DNA of 64,000 bases from Nannobrachium achirus (GCA_963921795.1 OY997643.1:72718164-72782163), one strand, 5' to 3'. Positions 30,875 through 43,541 are shown, numbered from the stretch's first letter. Notes: generated by a model from the sequence alone, not told the origin. Made by a program: numbers and translations.

Positions 30875-31750
30875 CAAACGGGCGCCTACAAATATGGCCG
30901 TCCTATTGTGATAGCGACCCCACTTCGGGTAAGGGAGAACGGTGAACTGCAAGCCAGCCCATAGAAAGTCATTGCAATTCAGCTGTGGTTAGCCTAATAT
31001 TAAAATAATCCTACACGAACTGCAGACTATCTTGATTTGAATAAAAATATGTTTCCAGATGTATGGCCTGACCCTGACAACATATCTTCTTGTTTTCTAA
31101 ATACATGATGTGTGTCACATTTAATTTGCCACTTGAATGGATTACCCATAATGTTAACAGAGGAGGGGAAACGGCAGAGACAGAACCTGTCGCTTTTCAG
31201 TGACATCACTGTCTTTACTGCTGTGCGTTTATGAGCGCCGACTTTGAAGATTCCGACCTTTTCAACTACAGAGTGGATTCTCCAGGTTAGTATTAATCCA
31301 AAAATAACCTGCAAGACTCCGTTTGGAAAAGGCGAGATGCGATCATTTTCCAAAAATAAACAGCCTAATTATACATGAGAGACGAGCGTATCTGGGTATA
31401 GAAAACCTCAAGGGATGCGTCCATGACGTGTGTACCATGCGACCACCTAAACTTAAGATTTCCAATGCTAGCACTTTTGACTCACAGATGAAGTATATTA
31501 AAGTATATTGTAGGTAGTGTATCAAGATGACAGATATGCCACTTTAAAAAGGCAAAATTAAACTCATGGGACACTTTATTAGAACACAAAAAAAATCGCT
31601 AATGCCTTAGTAGTCAACCACTGAAATTATGATATTTCACGATGCCTCTCATTGGGATTGCATTGGCAGCTGCAGTTCACCGTTCATCCTTACCCGAAGT
31701 CGGGTCGCTATCACAATAGGACGGCCATATTTGTAGGAGCCCGTGTGTCT
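30875..31750. mobile_element. Inverted-repeat element (ACGGGC...CCTACAAATATGGCC) nested in the hAT
   Basis: Terminal inverted repeats of about 77 bp: CCTACAAATATGGCCGTCC, TATTGTGATAGCGACCC and ACTTCGGGTAAGG, mirrored at 31677-31745. A direct repeat ctatagaga lies at 30866-30874 and 31751-31759, consistent with a 9-bp duplication (a Mutator-like size). The interior (~700 bp) has no transposase. Confidence 0.75.
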
Positions 31751-31924
31751 CTATAGAGAGAGATCTTTCTCTATAGCGCGCAATGAGGGCCTCTTCAACT
31801 CTTTTTCCCGGGCTGAATCAGGGGCCCAGCACGTCCCTGTTGTCTTTGCATATTTGGAGTTGATTTTCAATTATATATCGCTGATGATGTTATTGTTCTG
31901 GATGGCGATGCCTCCTGGTATTAA

Positions 31925-32535
31925 AACCCATTTAGAACGGGTATAAACATTTATATTGTGTATCATTATTTTATGCTTTAACTATTGAAAAATAGCAGAT
32001 ATACAAGCTCACAGCGCGGCACTGAGTGCCGCAACAAATTGGCCACGGACCCCCATCTCAAAATATTTAGTCCCAGGGACCCCCCAGAAGGTGGAGGTGG
32101 AGGGGCCTTTATTATTGTATACTTTAGCAGCTATTGAGTCCTGAAAATGTGTGCAAATCTTTGAATAGTCTATATGTATTTTTTAAGCGAACATTTGTAA
32201 ATCTTGCTTCATTGGGGGTCCCTGGAACTAAATATTTAGAGATGGGAAACATGTTTTTCAAAAAGCCTCGGAAGGATTTGAAATATTCAAAGACTTGTGC
32301 ACATTTTCACGATTTTTCAAAAATAGCAGATCTACAAGCTCGAAGCGCGGCACTGAGTGCCACGCTGTGAGCTTGTAGATCTGCTATTTTTCAATCGTTA
32401 AAGCACAAAATAATGTGTTATACCCCCCCTTCCCCCCCTAAATGGGTTAAACCCTCCTCCCCCTATGAAGAACATTCATGGGGGGCCCGCAGTGAATCCT
32501 TGTACCCAGGGCCCAGAATGTGGTGCGACGCCCCT
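31925..32535 (+). mobile_element. CCCATTTAG hairpin element joined to a hAT right end
   Basis: TTAA (31921-31924) then ACCCATTTAGAACGG; CCTAAATGGG then TTAA at 32447-32450. Beyond this follows the hAT right end CCCAGAATGTGGTGCGACG through CCCCT. Hairpins: a left half at 31986-32035 and a complete one at 32316-32392. Two GGACCCC fragments lie inside. Confidence 0.55.
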
Positions 32536-32649
32536 ATGTCTGATTGAGCATGCACAGAAAGGCATTATTTTCCCACGGATGGGTTTATTGCGGTGGCGGC
32601 CGGGGGGGAAAAAAGGAGAGAAAGTTTCTATCCTAAGAGGCTTATTGGA

Positions 32650-32985
32650 GTAGTGAAACCCTGCGTGGCTGTTACACCTGTACAGTCACACACCACCACC
32701 ACCACCACCACCACCACCACCACCACCACCACCCGCTGTAGTGAAACCCTGCGTGGCTGCTACACCTGTACAGTCACACACCACCACCACCCGCTGTAGT
32801 GAAACCCTGCGTGGCTGCTACACCTGTCCTGTACAGTCACACACCACCACCACCCGCTGTAGTGAAACCCTGCGTGGCTGCTACACCTGTACAGTCACAC
32901 ACCACCACCACCCGCTGTAGTGAAACCCTGCGTGGCTGCTACACCTGTACAGTCACACACCACCACCACCACCACTACTGCTGCT
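32650..32985. repeat. ~60-bp minisatellite with (CAC)n, 5 copies
   Basis: Unit: AGTGAAACCCTGCGTGGCTG, CTACACCTGTACAGTCACAC, then a CAC run of variable length (longest at 32692-32732). The ORFs here are repeat artefacts. Confidence 0.95.
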
Positions 32986-33059
32986 GCTGTCGTCGTTTAT
33001 TGGAAACTGAATGAGCTGCGACGTGCAGGCTAGCGGCGCAAAGGTAAACATGCCTTTTA

Positions 33060-33700
33060 GTCAGGGAAAATTAGCAGAATACCTGTCAAATCTGGGAATA
33101 AATTCCTTACCAAACAATTTCTTCACCAATGTGTTGGTAAAGGTGTCTAATAACATATCTAACAAAGATTGAAGTTCAACATCCAAAATGTTTGACAGCT
33201 AGGGTAATTCTGGGTCTCATTCACTTACTATACACTGTACTATAAGGGAAAAAGAATCACACCCAAAAATATGCTTTAAGTGGGATGTGAGGGGTCTAAC
33301 TATACTAGGGGTTTTTAATTGGGCCAAAAATGGCCCCCATACACCTTGTGAAAAGTGATAACTCATCACTAAATCATTGGGGTTTTTTGCGTCTGTTTTT
33401 GGCCCAATGAATGTTTTTCGTGCAAAACAAATGCTTGCAATGGATTCGGAATAATTAAAAACCCCTAGTTAGACCCCTCACATACCACTTAAAGCATATT
33501 TTTGGGAGTGATTTTTTCCCTTATAGTACAGTGTATAGTAAGTGAATGAGACCCAGAATTACCCTAGCTGTCAAACATTTTGCTAGGGATGTTGAATTTC
33601 AATCTTTGTTAGATATTTTACTAGACACCTTTACGAACACATTGGTGAAGAAATTGTTTGGTAAGGAATTTATTCCCAGATTGTGTTAAAATTCCCTGAC
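33060..33700. mobile_element. Foldback element, ~300-bp arms (GTCAGGGAAAATT)
   Basis: The left end GTCAGGGAAAATT mirrors the right end AAAATTCCCTGAC. The arms remain complementary to a centre near 33380. The inner arms resemble those of 26844-27460. Confidence 0.85.
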
Positions 33701-33747
33701 TATTGTGAAACAACACGCACACGCATGGACGGACACGTTTGTATTAA

Positions 33748-34055
33748 AGGAGTAGTTCACCCCCCAAAATGACTTATTTTCTATTGATTACTCACAACAT
33801 GGAGACTTGAGTTGAATAATATTTTTAGTTTTTTGTCGCATTCCTAAGACAATAATTTGATTGCAATTAATTTACCCCCATTGATTCCGGATGAGGACCC
33901 GAATGCATTTGGGTCCCCATCCGGAATTAATGGGGGTAAATGTACTAAAATGATTTTTTGTCTTAAGAATGCGACAAATACAAAAAAATATTATTGAACT
34001 CACGTCTCCATGGCATGAGTATTCAATAGAAAATGTTTCATTTTGGGGGAGATAT
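33748..34055. mobile_element. TTAA-type MITE (AGGAGTAGTTCACCCC), right end truncated
   Basis: TTAA at 33744-33747 precedes AGGAGTAGTTCACCCCCC. Arms CCAAAATGACTTATTTTCTA / complement at 34025-34050, with centre near 33905 (GGACCCGAATGCATTTGGGTCC). The expected right terminus is missing after GGGGGAGATATT. Confidence 0.65.
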
Positions 34056-34216
34056 TAGGAAAACCTTCGATATCCAATAACGTTGTTGAATACCTCGATA
34101 TCGATATTACTCATGCACAATATTAGTAAGAGCAGGGCAGGGGTCTTCAACGTTTGAAGTTGAGAGACAGCAACCATTTCTAACCTGCCATGAAGGGCTT
34201 TGTGGAAACACCGGCT

Positions 34217-34390
34217 TGGAAGCATACATACAGCCGCCCTCCAGGCTATGGGAAGCATCCATACAGCCGCCCCTCCAGGCTATGGGAAGCATACATACAG
34301 CCGCCCCTCCAGGCTATGGGAAGCATACATACAGCCGCCCTCCAGGCTATGGGAAGCATCCATACAGCCGCCCTTCCAGGCTATGGGAAC
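34217..34390. repeat. ~34-bp minisatellite, 5-6 copies
   Basis: Unit: GGAAGCATACATACAGCCGC plus CCCTCCAGGCTATG. Confidence 0.95.
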
Positions 34391-34401
34391 GGTGTCACTT
34401 A

Positions 34402-34688
34402 GGGGCCTTTTCCACCGGCAAATAACCGGTTCTGGTTCTTTCTCCCGCCTATGGGATGAACCAGAGGTGAGCTTTTCCACCGAGAACCGGAGTTGGTTCC
34501 GAACCGTAAAAGTTGGTTCGGAACGGGAACCACAAAATCCTTGTTTTTTGTGGTTCCAGAGCCAAATCCTTGGCTCTGGTTCAATCTGGTGGAAACGCAA
34601 GCTGGTTCACAAGAACGAACCAAGGTTCCCAAGAAAGTTGAACCGGCACTGGTTCTGGAACCGGTTCTTTGCCAGTGGAAAAGGCCTC
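34402..34688. mobile_element. Harbinger-like MITE with TTA duplication
   Basis: Ends GGGGCCTTTTCCACCGG and CCAGTGGAAAAGGCCTC are inverted. TTA occurs at 34399-34401 and 34689-34691. Three-base TWA targets and GGGCC ends are typical of PIF/Harbinger. The interior consists of repeated GGTTC/GAACC motifs. Confidence 0.75.
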
Positions 34689-34799
34689 TTAGAGACAAAC
34701 ATTCTGTCCCTTTCGGGTTATGGGAATATCTGTTGCTTTTACGCAGCTCTTTGCGAGTAGATTCTTTTTTTTTTACAGGTGACAAAGTGCCAAAATGCT

Positions 34800-35213
34800 A
34801 CATGGTACTATAGGGATACTATAGGGACGATACGCGATATTATCATTTATTGTGATAAAAAAAAAAAAACACTCACGATAATCGTATCGTGGAGATTTAA
34901 TTTATCGTGATATCGTCCTCCGTCATGCTGCATATCTGGTACCATTTAAACCCTCTATGATTGGTAAAAGGTACTTAATATAGTACTGTACATACTTGAT
35001 ACAGTCTTTTTTCACAAATGTCTTCGCTGTGATCTACAAGCTCACAGCGTGTCACAACGCGTCACGTTGTGACGCGTTGTTTCCACCCAAGGATAATGGA
35101 TTTTGATTATCTTGATAATATCGTAAATCGCAGTTGACTCCATCACAAGCATAGCCGCGATTTCTTTGGTCGCAATAGTCATGGTATGAAATGTTCATCT
35201 CGTCCCATCCCTG
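34800..35213. mobile_element. hAT-like remnant (…CTCGTCCCATCCCTG)
   Basis: The right end is CGTCCCATCCCTG, preceded by ATATCG-rich sequence, as in fish hAT families with 'GGGATGGGACGA' ends. It includes an unusual hairpin, ATCTACAAGCTCACAGCGTG, with inverted ACGCGTCAC/GTGACGCGT (35031-35081). The left end is uncertain. Confidence 0.4.
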
Positions 35214-35269
35214 CAGAAACACTCCAAAATCACAGACATTTAGGGGGCACGGTGGCGCCTGCTGTGACT

Positions 35270-35540
35270 TCTCTGTCGAGGTTGGCGGACCAATCGCGGT
35301 CCCCGTTTCCCGGCGCTACGCTAGAAAACGGACCAGTCAAATCTCTCGAGCCTCTGCCAAAACGGCCAATCGCTGCAGCGCAATCCTGGCTTCTCTCCAT
35401 CCCGACCAATGAAATCGTCCCCACGCAGGATTCCCCGCGGTCAAGCTCCCCCCACCTCCAGAATCAACTGACACTCACTCAGACAGCCATTCTTCCGCGT
35501 TCCTGGACGCAGAAGCCAGCCAAGGAATAAATACAAGATA
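35270..35540 (+). promoter_or_regulatory. GC-rich stretch with several CCAAT boxes
   Basis: CCAAT occurs at about 35290, 35368 and 35405 in otherwise CpG-containing sequence, followed by AATAAATAC at about 35527. A 114-codon frame overlaps it without any domain. This could be a promoter or a transposon fragment. Confidence 0.25.
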
Positions 35541-37205
35541 ACGTTTGATTTTGATAGATTTTTACACTTTGTCAGCTTGTTCTTTTGTCATTCTATGGTC
35601 TAGTTACTGTGGTTTTTAACGTGACCCTATTTAGAAATCATTTGGCTGTTCATTGCAACGAGGAAATGTTATTTACAAGCCAATTCTCATTTGTTGTCAT
35701 GGCCTGCTACAGTATGTGATGCACCGGACCTGCCAAACTACACAGACTGCGTGGGAATCATTTTAATATTCAATTTGATTGACTGATCATTAATGTTACA
35801 GGCTTACAGCCGATCGCTTTGATTATGGACTGCTGCTGCTGCTGCATGTCGCGTATTGCATCTGAAACACTGTCTGGTTGAAACATCACCCCTGGAATTA
35901 ATCATTCCTGCTGCTTATAAATGCTCCAGTTGTTTTATTTGTGTAGTCTGTTTGAGAAGAAGCACAAACACTTTATTTATAGATTAATAACTCCACATGC
36001 CGGGTTTCCTTTATTGCGCGATTTGGGCTGGTGCACGATTAAATGATTAATTCATTAGTTAATGCTTGTTTTTGCCTTCAATTTCATTACAAATAAATAA
36101 ACTCATTCAGTTAATAATAATAGCCTACCTAGAATACCTATATACTGTAATTAGCAGAAGTGATAGTGTCAGTTCCTCCTTGTGTCAATTCTATTCAAAG
36201 AAATGATTAGCGAAGCATTGCCATTGATTGATTCATTCACTCTTTCAGTTTGATTAATTCATTGCACAGCAAATAAAGACCTGATTACAAACGTTTTCTA
36301 TAACAAGTAATTGTAGATGATAGTTATAATTTATATCATATCAATTATGGTTTTATATAAAGGCAAGCAAAGCTCAGAGCTTTGAGAATCAATGTCGGGG
36401 AATTTCCATTTGGAGCGCAACACTGCATGGAGAGCTGGTAGATGGCTATTTTCAAATGCCAACGTTTCAATATTTACAGATTTAATAGGGACACAATACA
36501 GTCATTGGTCATGCTCTGCTTTCAAAGGAATGAGGAGATGTTTTGTTTTGTTTAAATCGCTTCATAATGACCAACTTACTTGACCAAGGCATGATTGAAT
36601 AGACGGTGTTGCTCCCTATGCGTAATGCGCGGCGCGCCACACACAAAAAAACAGAGTTACAAGATATCAACGCATTGCGTCATGGCGTGTCGACAGCTTA
36701 TACATCTGTTATTTTGGACACATGGTCATGGAGAGATTTGGAGACGGCAGCGCATCAACCCGACATTTCGGTGACTCCAGAACGCAAGTAGATTGCGGTT
36801 AATAATACCTATAGAATAAGGCTACAAAACACTTCATAGACTATTTGATTTATTTCTGAGCTAGTAAGACACTTCATAGATGTTTCCTGAATCTAAAGAA
36901 CAATCAATGACAACGGCTTTTAACAGAAATAGTGTTTTTATTAGGCTATTAGGCAACGCAACAAATGCAAATGATCACGCATGGTTTAACCATATCCTAT
37001 AAATAGCCAAACATTTCATTATGAAATGTAACAGTAGGTCTATAGTCTATAAAGAAAAAACTAGAGTAAAGGTGGGTTGGAGGTTAATGTTGATCGCCCG
37101 AGCTGCTTCAATTCCCAGACCCTATATGGTCATTTCTCAAACAATTAGGCTACTCTTAGTCAAATTTGTATTTATTCTGTGAACTCTCTATTTATTTTCT
37201 TGTAT
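35541..37205. other. No gene or repeat recognised
   Basis: AT-rich, apparently single-copy within this window. Only short frames without motifs. Confidence 0.45.
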
Positions 37206-37210
37206 GACAT

Positions 37211-37721
37211 TGATAGGTATTTTGTTATGGTTCATATCATCTTTTTATCAATACATATTGATGACCACCTGAAGTTGAAGGCACAGTGACTGTGTCATAA
37301 AATGTCATGTACAGTACAACACAAGGTCTCCGTCTGGTTGAAATCAGACCTTATCAACTGCCTGGAGCCTGTACCGAAAACAATGAGAATTGTTTTGGTT
37401 TATAAGGCTCAGTGTCATCCAGACACGAGCAAGGACATCTCTCCTCCCAGGAACCCTGTATATGGACTCTTTGTCTTGTGTTGAAACGTCATCCATTGAC
37501 TGATGAAATGACCATACTTATACTCATGTCAAAACATAATTTGTCAGAGAGAGCACGAACCATTGATTATTCTGTACTGTACCTGTCTTGAATACTCTCT
37601 CTCCATAGTAAACATACCATTCTCACTCTGATCACTCTCCTGTCTTATTTCTGTGTGATGGATTATTGTATCTCATATGGGAATAAGAAGGTGTTGTTGT
37701 TTAATAATAATATATCGATCA
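37211..37721 (+). repeat. 5' LTR
   Basis: 511 bp. A TATAAG motif at about 37400 could be the promoter. It differs from the 3' LTR by about four substitutions and two 3-bp-scale indels, all in the last 160 bp. The 60-codon frame inside both LTRs is shared only because the LTRs are copies. Confidence 0.9.
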
Positions 37722-39329
37722 AAATGGTCCTACGTCGCCGCATACAGATGTAATCTTGGCCGACCGATGGATGGACAAGTGACCGTGGGTGCACTTTCTC
37801 TCCCCCGGTGGGTCGGTTTTACAACACGTATAAAAGAACCAGCTGTGAGTTTGGAAGTTTACTGTGTTTTCAGACAAGGTTATTATTTTGACAACAGTAC
37901 AATTTATTTTATAACATTCCCTGCTTGGACATCCGCCACTGGACCGCTGGACACATGGTTTTCTGATTGCATGCTCCACGGTCCGAGGACGGATCTTTAT
38001 GCACCACTGGTGACCGGAATAATATTTTAAGATAAGTATACTGTTTTCTTCAGTTATCTGTGCGCGATGAGTCGCTTCTCAGTTTGAATTATTGTTTTGA
38101 TTTTTGATATTTCAGGGAGTCGGACAAGGCTAAATAATATTTTAGTATCGCTCAGTCTATTTTACCTTCACTTGTTTAAACACATAAAATGCTCGGACAC
38201 ATCCTATCATAGGCTATTGTCTGTGCCAGCCCAACATAGGGGAAATACAGTAGGACCAGATTTATAACATTCTTTTAAATTATAACATTTACGTGTCGTG
38301 TCTTTGAATTTTGGAATTAATAATGAATGATTGTTCAGAGTCAGATAACTCCTAATTATGTTTTGGTTTGACACGCGTCGTAAATTAACCCTTATCTATC
38401 TGCGTTTGGATAACAGTAGATGGTCATTTTATCGGTCGTTTATTCGGTACCTTTTTGTTGTCTTTTTGTTGTTTGCTTTTTATTGTTAAATGTTTTGAGG
38501 ACATAGCAGCCGTTTGGCCACGGAGAATGCTTGTCCAAGTTGGGTTTGTATCAGTACGAGACTTCAATATAGATTTCATTTTATGCTCCAGAACGGCTGT
38601 TTCAAGACGTTCTGACGGAAATCTTTTTATTTGGGGCCAGAACATATTTTGTTCTGAAGGAATGTCTCTTCGGCCAGTACGATAACCCAACAACGGCTGA
38701 TTAGAGCCACTTAATCACATAAGAAATAGCGTGGTTATTTTAATTGGTAGATTTCCTTTATGTTCCAGAACAGAACGTTCTGACCGAAATCTTCATGCTT
38801 TACGCTTACATGTCTTATTTTATTTTATTTTTTAATTTCCGTCTCAGGCCAGCTGAGTCTGTTTTGGTACCGAATTCGCTCCGTTTACTCTACGCCTCCT
38901 CACTCCCCCGCTTGCCCTCGCGAAGCAGAGTGGGGGAGTCAGAGGCAATATGTTATTTCTTAGACCGTATTTTGACCATTTCTGTTCTGGTAAAATAATT
39001 GGCATGAAGGCCTCTAATAATATTCAAATGTTTAAAATGTATCTGACAATTTAAGTTAAGACAGAACTAAAATGTCTCCTTCTCCACTTTCTCAAGGAGT
39101 GGACCGATTGGACGATTGGACCTGCTGTCGGTGGAACCCCCAGGATTTTTTTCTCCCCACCATGGCACGTGAGCTCACTGTTTTATCATACATGTCACTC
39201 AAATTGGCAAAGGGGCAAGCCGACAGCAGAGCCAACAAGGACACCACCCAGGTACCCTAATACAACTCACACACTGTCAGACTAGGTTAATATGGCCCAG
39301 GAAGTTAAAGGCTCAGAGACAAAAACTTG

Positions 39330-39364
39330 TATAAATGTTGAATTTATACAATTCAACATTTATA
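39330..39364. repeat. 14-bp-arm hairpin inside the LTR element
   Basis: TATAAATGTTGAAT and its exact complement separated by 7 bases. Confidence 0.9.
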
Positions 39365-42300
39365 CTCTTCTCTTTCTCTAATATGCTCTCTGTCTCTCAA
39401 TTAACCTAAAATAAATCAATATTGTTACTTCCTGTCTTTCTCTATCTCCCTCTCTCTCGCCATGTGAAAGAAAATAGCAGCTCTACAAGCTCATATAATG
39501 TTAAAGTCTAATAATTTAGTGGAAATAACAGTCTAATATTTGTCTAGAATATTTTCAAAATAATCCAACTTGCTACAGAACAGATTGCCTTGAGTAGCCT
39601 GAATCTATCTCTTATCAGTCTCTCTGCTCTCACTACTACTACAGGCCTTTGTCCACTAAAGAAAACCTGTATGTCTCTCATTACACTCATAACCCTTCCT
39701 TCGATAGTTATGAGACAAAAAAACTTGCTTAAGTTGTTATAAATCGTATTTTTTATCCATGATTTAACCTTGTCCATGAGGCCCCTGTGTCCTAAATAAT
39801 GTGTTCCAAATTCCGTTGTTTCGTCGTTCCGGTTTGCCTTACAAATTACTTTTTATCTGCGGCCCTGTTAAAAACAGACATTAAATCGGTCGTGTTATTC
39901 TTTTTAAGTCTTTAAAGTTCCAAGGTGGTTTTCTACACCTTTACTTTCTAAATCTATTTCTCAGTTTTGATTATAGGCTATTCATGCCTTTTTGCACTGT
40001 AAATCACAGAGGTGTCCAGTACTTAAAGATTAATACCAGCTGTCTTGAGAGTCTAGCTAGCTCTTAACACAGCTGCAGTTTTATTGTTTACTGTTGTTTT
40101 TAGTCTATTGTTTTCGTCGCTTTTTGAAGACCTCACAGCCGTTGGTCCGGAACTGTGGGTCTTACGTTGGCAGCACAAAACTTCATTTTATTAAGATTTG
40201 CATTCATCCTGAAGTTAGTCAAGTCTCCTGAGTTGCACTCCAACAGAAGTTGTTCTTACTCCTTCTGTTGTGAATTAAGTCAAGTCAGGATTTCACCGCC
40301 AGACCAGCATTGTGTTTCCTGGTTCTGTAGGAAGTTTTGGCCAGTGCATAAGACCGACACAGCTGGTTTTCAGCTATCTTATTTAACCAGATTACTGAGA
40401 GAAGTTATGGTTATGTTATGCTTACATGTCTTTGTTTTAGTCTTATTATTATTTTTAATTCCATCTCAGGCCAGCTGAGGTGTTGAGAACTAAGAAGCCC
40501 CCTTCTGAATGATGACCTCTAAACTGACTGACCCATGTGTGTAAATGTATGAGAAATTGTCTACATGGATACATGTACTGTATGTATGTGTGTTTTAATC
40601 CTATTTTTCTCCCCTGGTGATAACCTTGTGAAAGAAAAGGGAAAAATCAAACCCAGTATGAACATGAGCAGTGGTGCATGTGTGTTTGTCCGGCCGTGCA
40701 GTACTGTACGGTATGTGTGAGTCGCTGGCTCGCATTTAGGCTTGCTGCTTAACGCTTGCTGCTTGCGCTAGCTCTGCCTATGTTTTATTTTATTTGGAGA
40801 AACTGTGGGGATCGTTATAAACTTCAAGTGACTTGTTACATACTGTTTCTCTCAAAATGGGTCTTATTGTGTGAATCTGTTTCTATGTGTTTCTCCTAAA
40901 AGGGATGTTTGCCACTCTATGTTCCTTAATAACACATCCTGGTATTCTAACATTGTGATTCCGACAGCCTTGACACTGCAACAAGTGTCTGATATTTCAC
41001 TGGTAAACCATATTTCAGTAAACAATCTTTATCCTCATGGGGTGACGGCAAGAGCTGTCAACAACAAGATTCACCATCATGTCAACAACTCAGTTGTGTT
41101 CTGTCCACTGATTAAGGTCAACCCAGCCCATGAGGTGACCACTTGACATGATATTACATCATGTCTTACAGTAACTATATAAATTCATGTCAACTGTTCA
41201 TTTCATTTTGTTTTGTTTTTCCAGGTTTATGACAGGTTTATTTATTTTGGTTGGACTGGACGGATTTGACCTCATGTTTTATTTACATTTGATTTTGTCC
41301 GTTTTTCTCTGTCCTCCTGTCTTGTTGAGAAAGGGGCACCATGTCCGGTGGAGCCGTTCATTTTGTTTTTTGCTTCCCTAGGGGCTGGTGTCCATTTAAT
41401 TATATTTTATTTATTTTGTTATTATTATCTTTTATTTGTATTTAAACCTTCTGTCTGTGTTCTGATGTCAAAGGGGCCCTGTTCATACAGTGCCTATGTT
41501 ACAGAAGAGGCTCGGACACTTTACTCCCTCTCTGCCTCTGCGTGCGTGAGCGTGCGTGTGACTGTGTGCCATGGCCATGGCGGGTATGTGTGAGAAAGTG
41601 TTAGATATGTTTTGTCTTCCTTTCTACTGATTTCATCAACATTCTGATTGTGGAACTTCCTGTTCCCAGGTCCTCTTTGGGTGACTTACTGGTAGGCCTA
41701 TTAAGAAACATTTGACACTGATTTAACTATTTTATGATTTTAAGTCATTTTTAATTTGTTTTGAAAGTTTTGAATAATTGAAGAACTGTGAACAGATCAT
41801 AAATCTGTGGTCTGAAAATGTATTTTTATTTTTATTATTTTAACCATTTAGCCCCAAACATCAACAACATCATTTTTGCCACACCTTGTGTCAAGAGGGG
41901 GGAGTATGCTTGATTGTTTGGATTAGGCTTTGATTTTCATTGTTTAACGTTTAATTTTGATTTTGAAACTTTTGATTTTAAAACTTTGTATGTTTTGAGT
42001 ATGTTTGTGTTGTGTGCATTAATCCTTCTGCCCAACACAAACAGACTATCAGAACGGCTTACAGCCACTCAACACCTATAAGGGCTAACCATGACAACAC
42101 CACTCGCGGAGGAAAAAAATACAGAGGGCGGAGAGTGAAAAGGGGCACCACCAACAGACGATGGGTCACCAGTGCACGAGCCAATCAACCGCAGGACCAG
42201 AGCTATGCTCTGGTTGTCGGTGGGTAACGGAAATGCACTGTGAAGAAAAACATTTAGGTGGAGAAATTATGATTGTAAATTGTTGAAATACAAGTGATCT

Positions 42301-42539
42301 GCCGCCAAGCACTGTCATCCTCTAGGCCCGATGGACGCCAGGCGGTGCCAAGGAACCACCAGAGGCCAGAGGGCAGTGCGAACGCGCCATCATCACAGCG
42401 GGGGGCTATTGCAGCCTCCCGGGCCTGTGAGTATTCTGAAATCGCACTGTCGAAGAATTAAGCCGCTATAATTATGACTGAAGAATCCATTGTATCGATA
42501 TTAGTGAACTGCCGCAAGCTTCTGTCCATAGGAGCTGTC

Positions 42540-42660
42540 TGAAACCCACCTAAAGAACCCTCTTCCACTCTTCGACCCGTCTCCGCCCATCTCCGACCCG
42601 TCTCCGCCCTTCTACAACCCATCTCCGACCCGTCTCCGCCCATCTACAACCCATCTCCAA
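42540..42660. repeat. Pyrimidine-rich minisatellite
   Basis: Variants of CCGTCTCCGCCCATCTCCGA and CTACAACCCATCTCC repeated about five times. Confidence 0.8.
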
Positions 42661-42924
42661 CAAAACCTCAACTCGATCCCTGGACTTTGCTCTGTCTCTA
42701 GCCCTCATCATATCGAGGACTTATGGACTTATGGACCCCTTTTTATTTTTATTCTGTCCTGACAGGTTGCAGGGGAAGACTGATCAACTAATCTTGACGT
42801 ATCAATCTGATTACAAGGGGTTATTTCATTTATGTGTAAACATGATAACATTTTTGTCATTAATGTCATGTCAACTCTAACCCTAACGATAATTACAGTC
42901 CTTTTACTATTGAAGAAATGTTTT

Positions 42925-42946
42925 AACCCTAACCCTAACCCTAACC
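42925..42946. repeat. Interstitial telomeric repeat
   Basis: AACCCT repeated 3.7 times, the vertebrate telomere motif (TTAGGG complement), 85 bp from the 3' LTR. Confidence 0.9.
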
Positions 42947-43030
42947 ATTTTTCATCCCACTGTGTGCCTATTTTGTTTTCTTTTGTTGATCTATTTGATA
43001 AAAAGATCAATATTAACCAGCCGGTGGAAT

Positions 43031-43541
43031 TGATAGGTATTTTGTTATGGTTCATATCATCTTTTTATCAATACATATTGATGACCACCTGAAGTTGAAG
43101 GCACAGTGACTGTGTCATAAAATGTCATGTACAGTACAACACAAGGTCTCCGTCTGGTTGAAATCAGACCTTATCAACTGCCTGGAGCCTGTACCGAAAA
43201 CAATGAGAATTGTTTTGGTTTATAAGGCTCAGTGTCATCCAGACACGAGCAAGGACATCTCTCCTCCCAGGAACCCTGTATATGGACTCTTTGTCTTGTG
43301 TTGAAACGTCATCCATTGACTGATGAAATGACCATACTTATACTCATGTCAAAACATAATTTGTCAGAGAGAGCACGAACCATTGATTATTCTGTTGTAC
43401 CTTTGTCTTGAATACTCTCTCTCCATAGTAAACATTCCATTCTCACTCTGATCACTCTCCTGTCTTATTTCTGTGTGATGGATTATTGTATCTCATATGG
43501 GAATAAGAAGGTGTTGTTGTTTACAAATAATATATCAATCA
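43031..43541 (+). repeat. 3' LTR
   Basis: 511 bp, identical to the 5' LTR over its first ~350 bp, and followed by the duplicated gacat. Confidence 0.9.

Larger units (their letters stand above)
30390..31839. mobile_element. hAT, CAGGGACGTGCTGG family, perfect 8-bp duplication
   Basis: Flanks ttgtcttt (30382-30389) and ttgtcttt (31840-31847) are identical. It contains the GTCGGGCAG foldback with its hairpin (30643-30719), and a later foldback insertion (30875-31750) within the CTATAGAGAGAGATC palindrome. Confidence 0.92.
37211..43541 (+). mobile_element. LTR retroelement, 6,331 bp, no recognisable gag-pol
   Basis: Two 511-bp direct repeats beginning TGATAGG and ending ATCA flank 5,309 bp. 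The insertion is bordered by gacat at 37206-37210 and 43542-43546, the usual 5-bp integrase duplication. A possible primer-binding site (TGGTCCTACGTCGCC) starts 3 bases after the 5' LTR. No polypurine tract is obvious before the 3' LTR. Inside, no frame exceeds about 110 codons and no protease, reverse transcriptase or integrase motif was seen, so this is a non-autonomous element, a badly decayed interior, or a recombinant. Internal segments near 38800-38860 and 40420-40490 (CTCAGGCCAGCTGAG) are duplicated. Orientation is taken from TG...CA and the primer site, and is tentative. Confidence 0.85.

Noticed and set aside
37302..43304. Two identical 60-codon ORFs taken as a duplicated gene
   Set aside because: Both lie wholly in the two LTRs, so their identity reflects LTR duplication.
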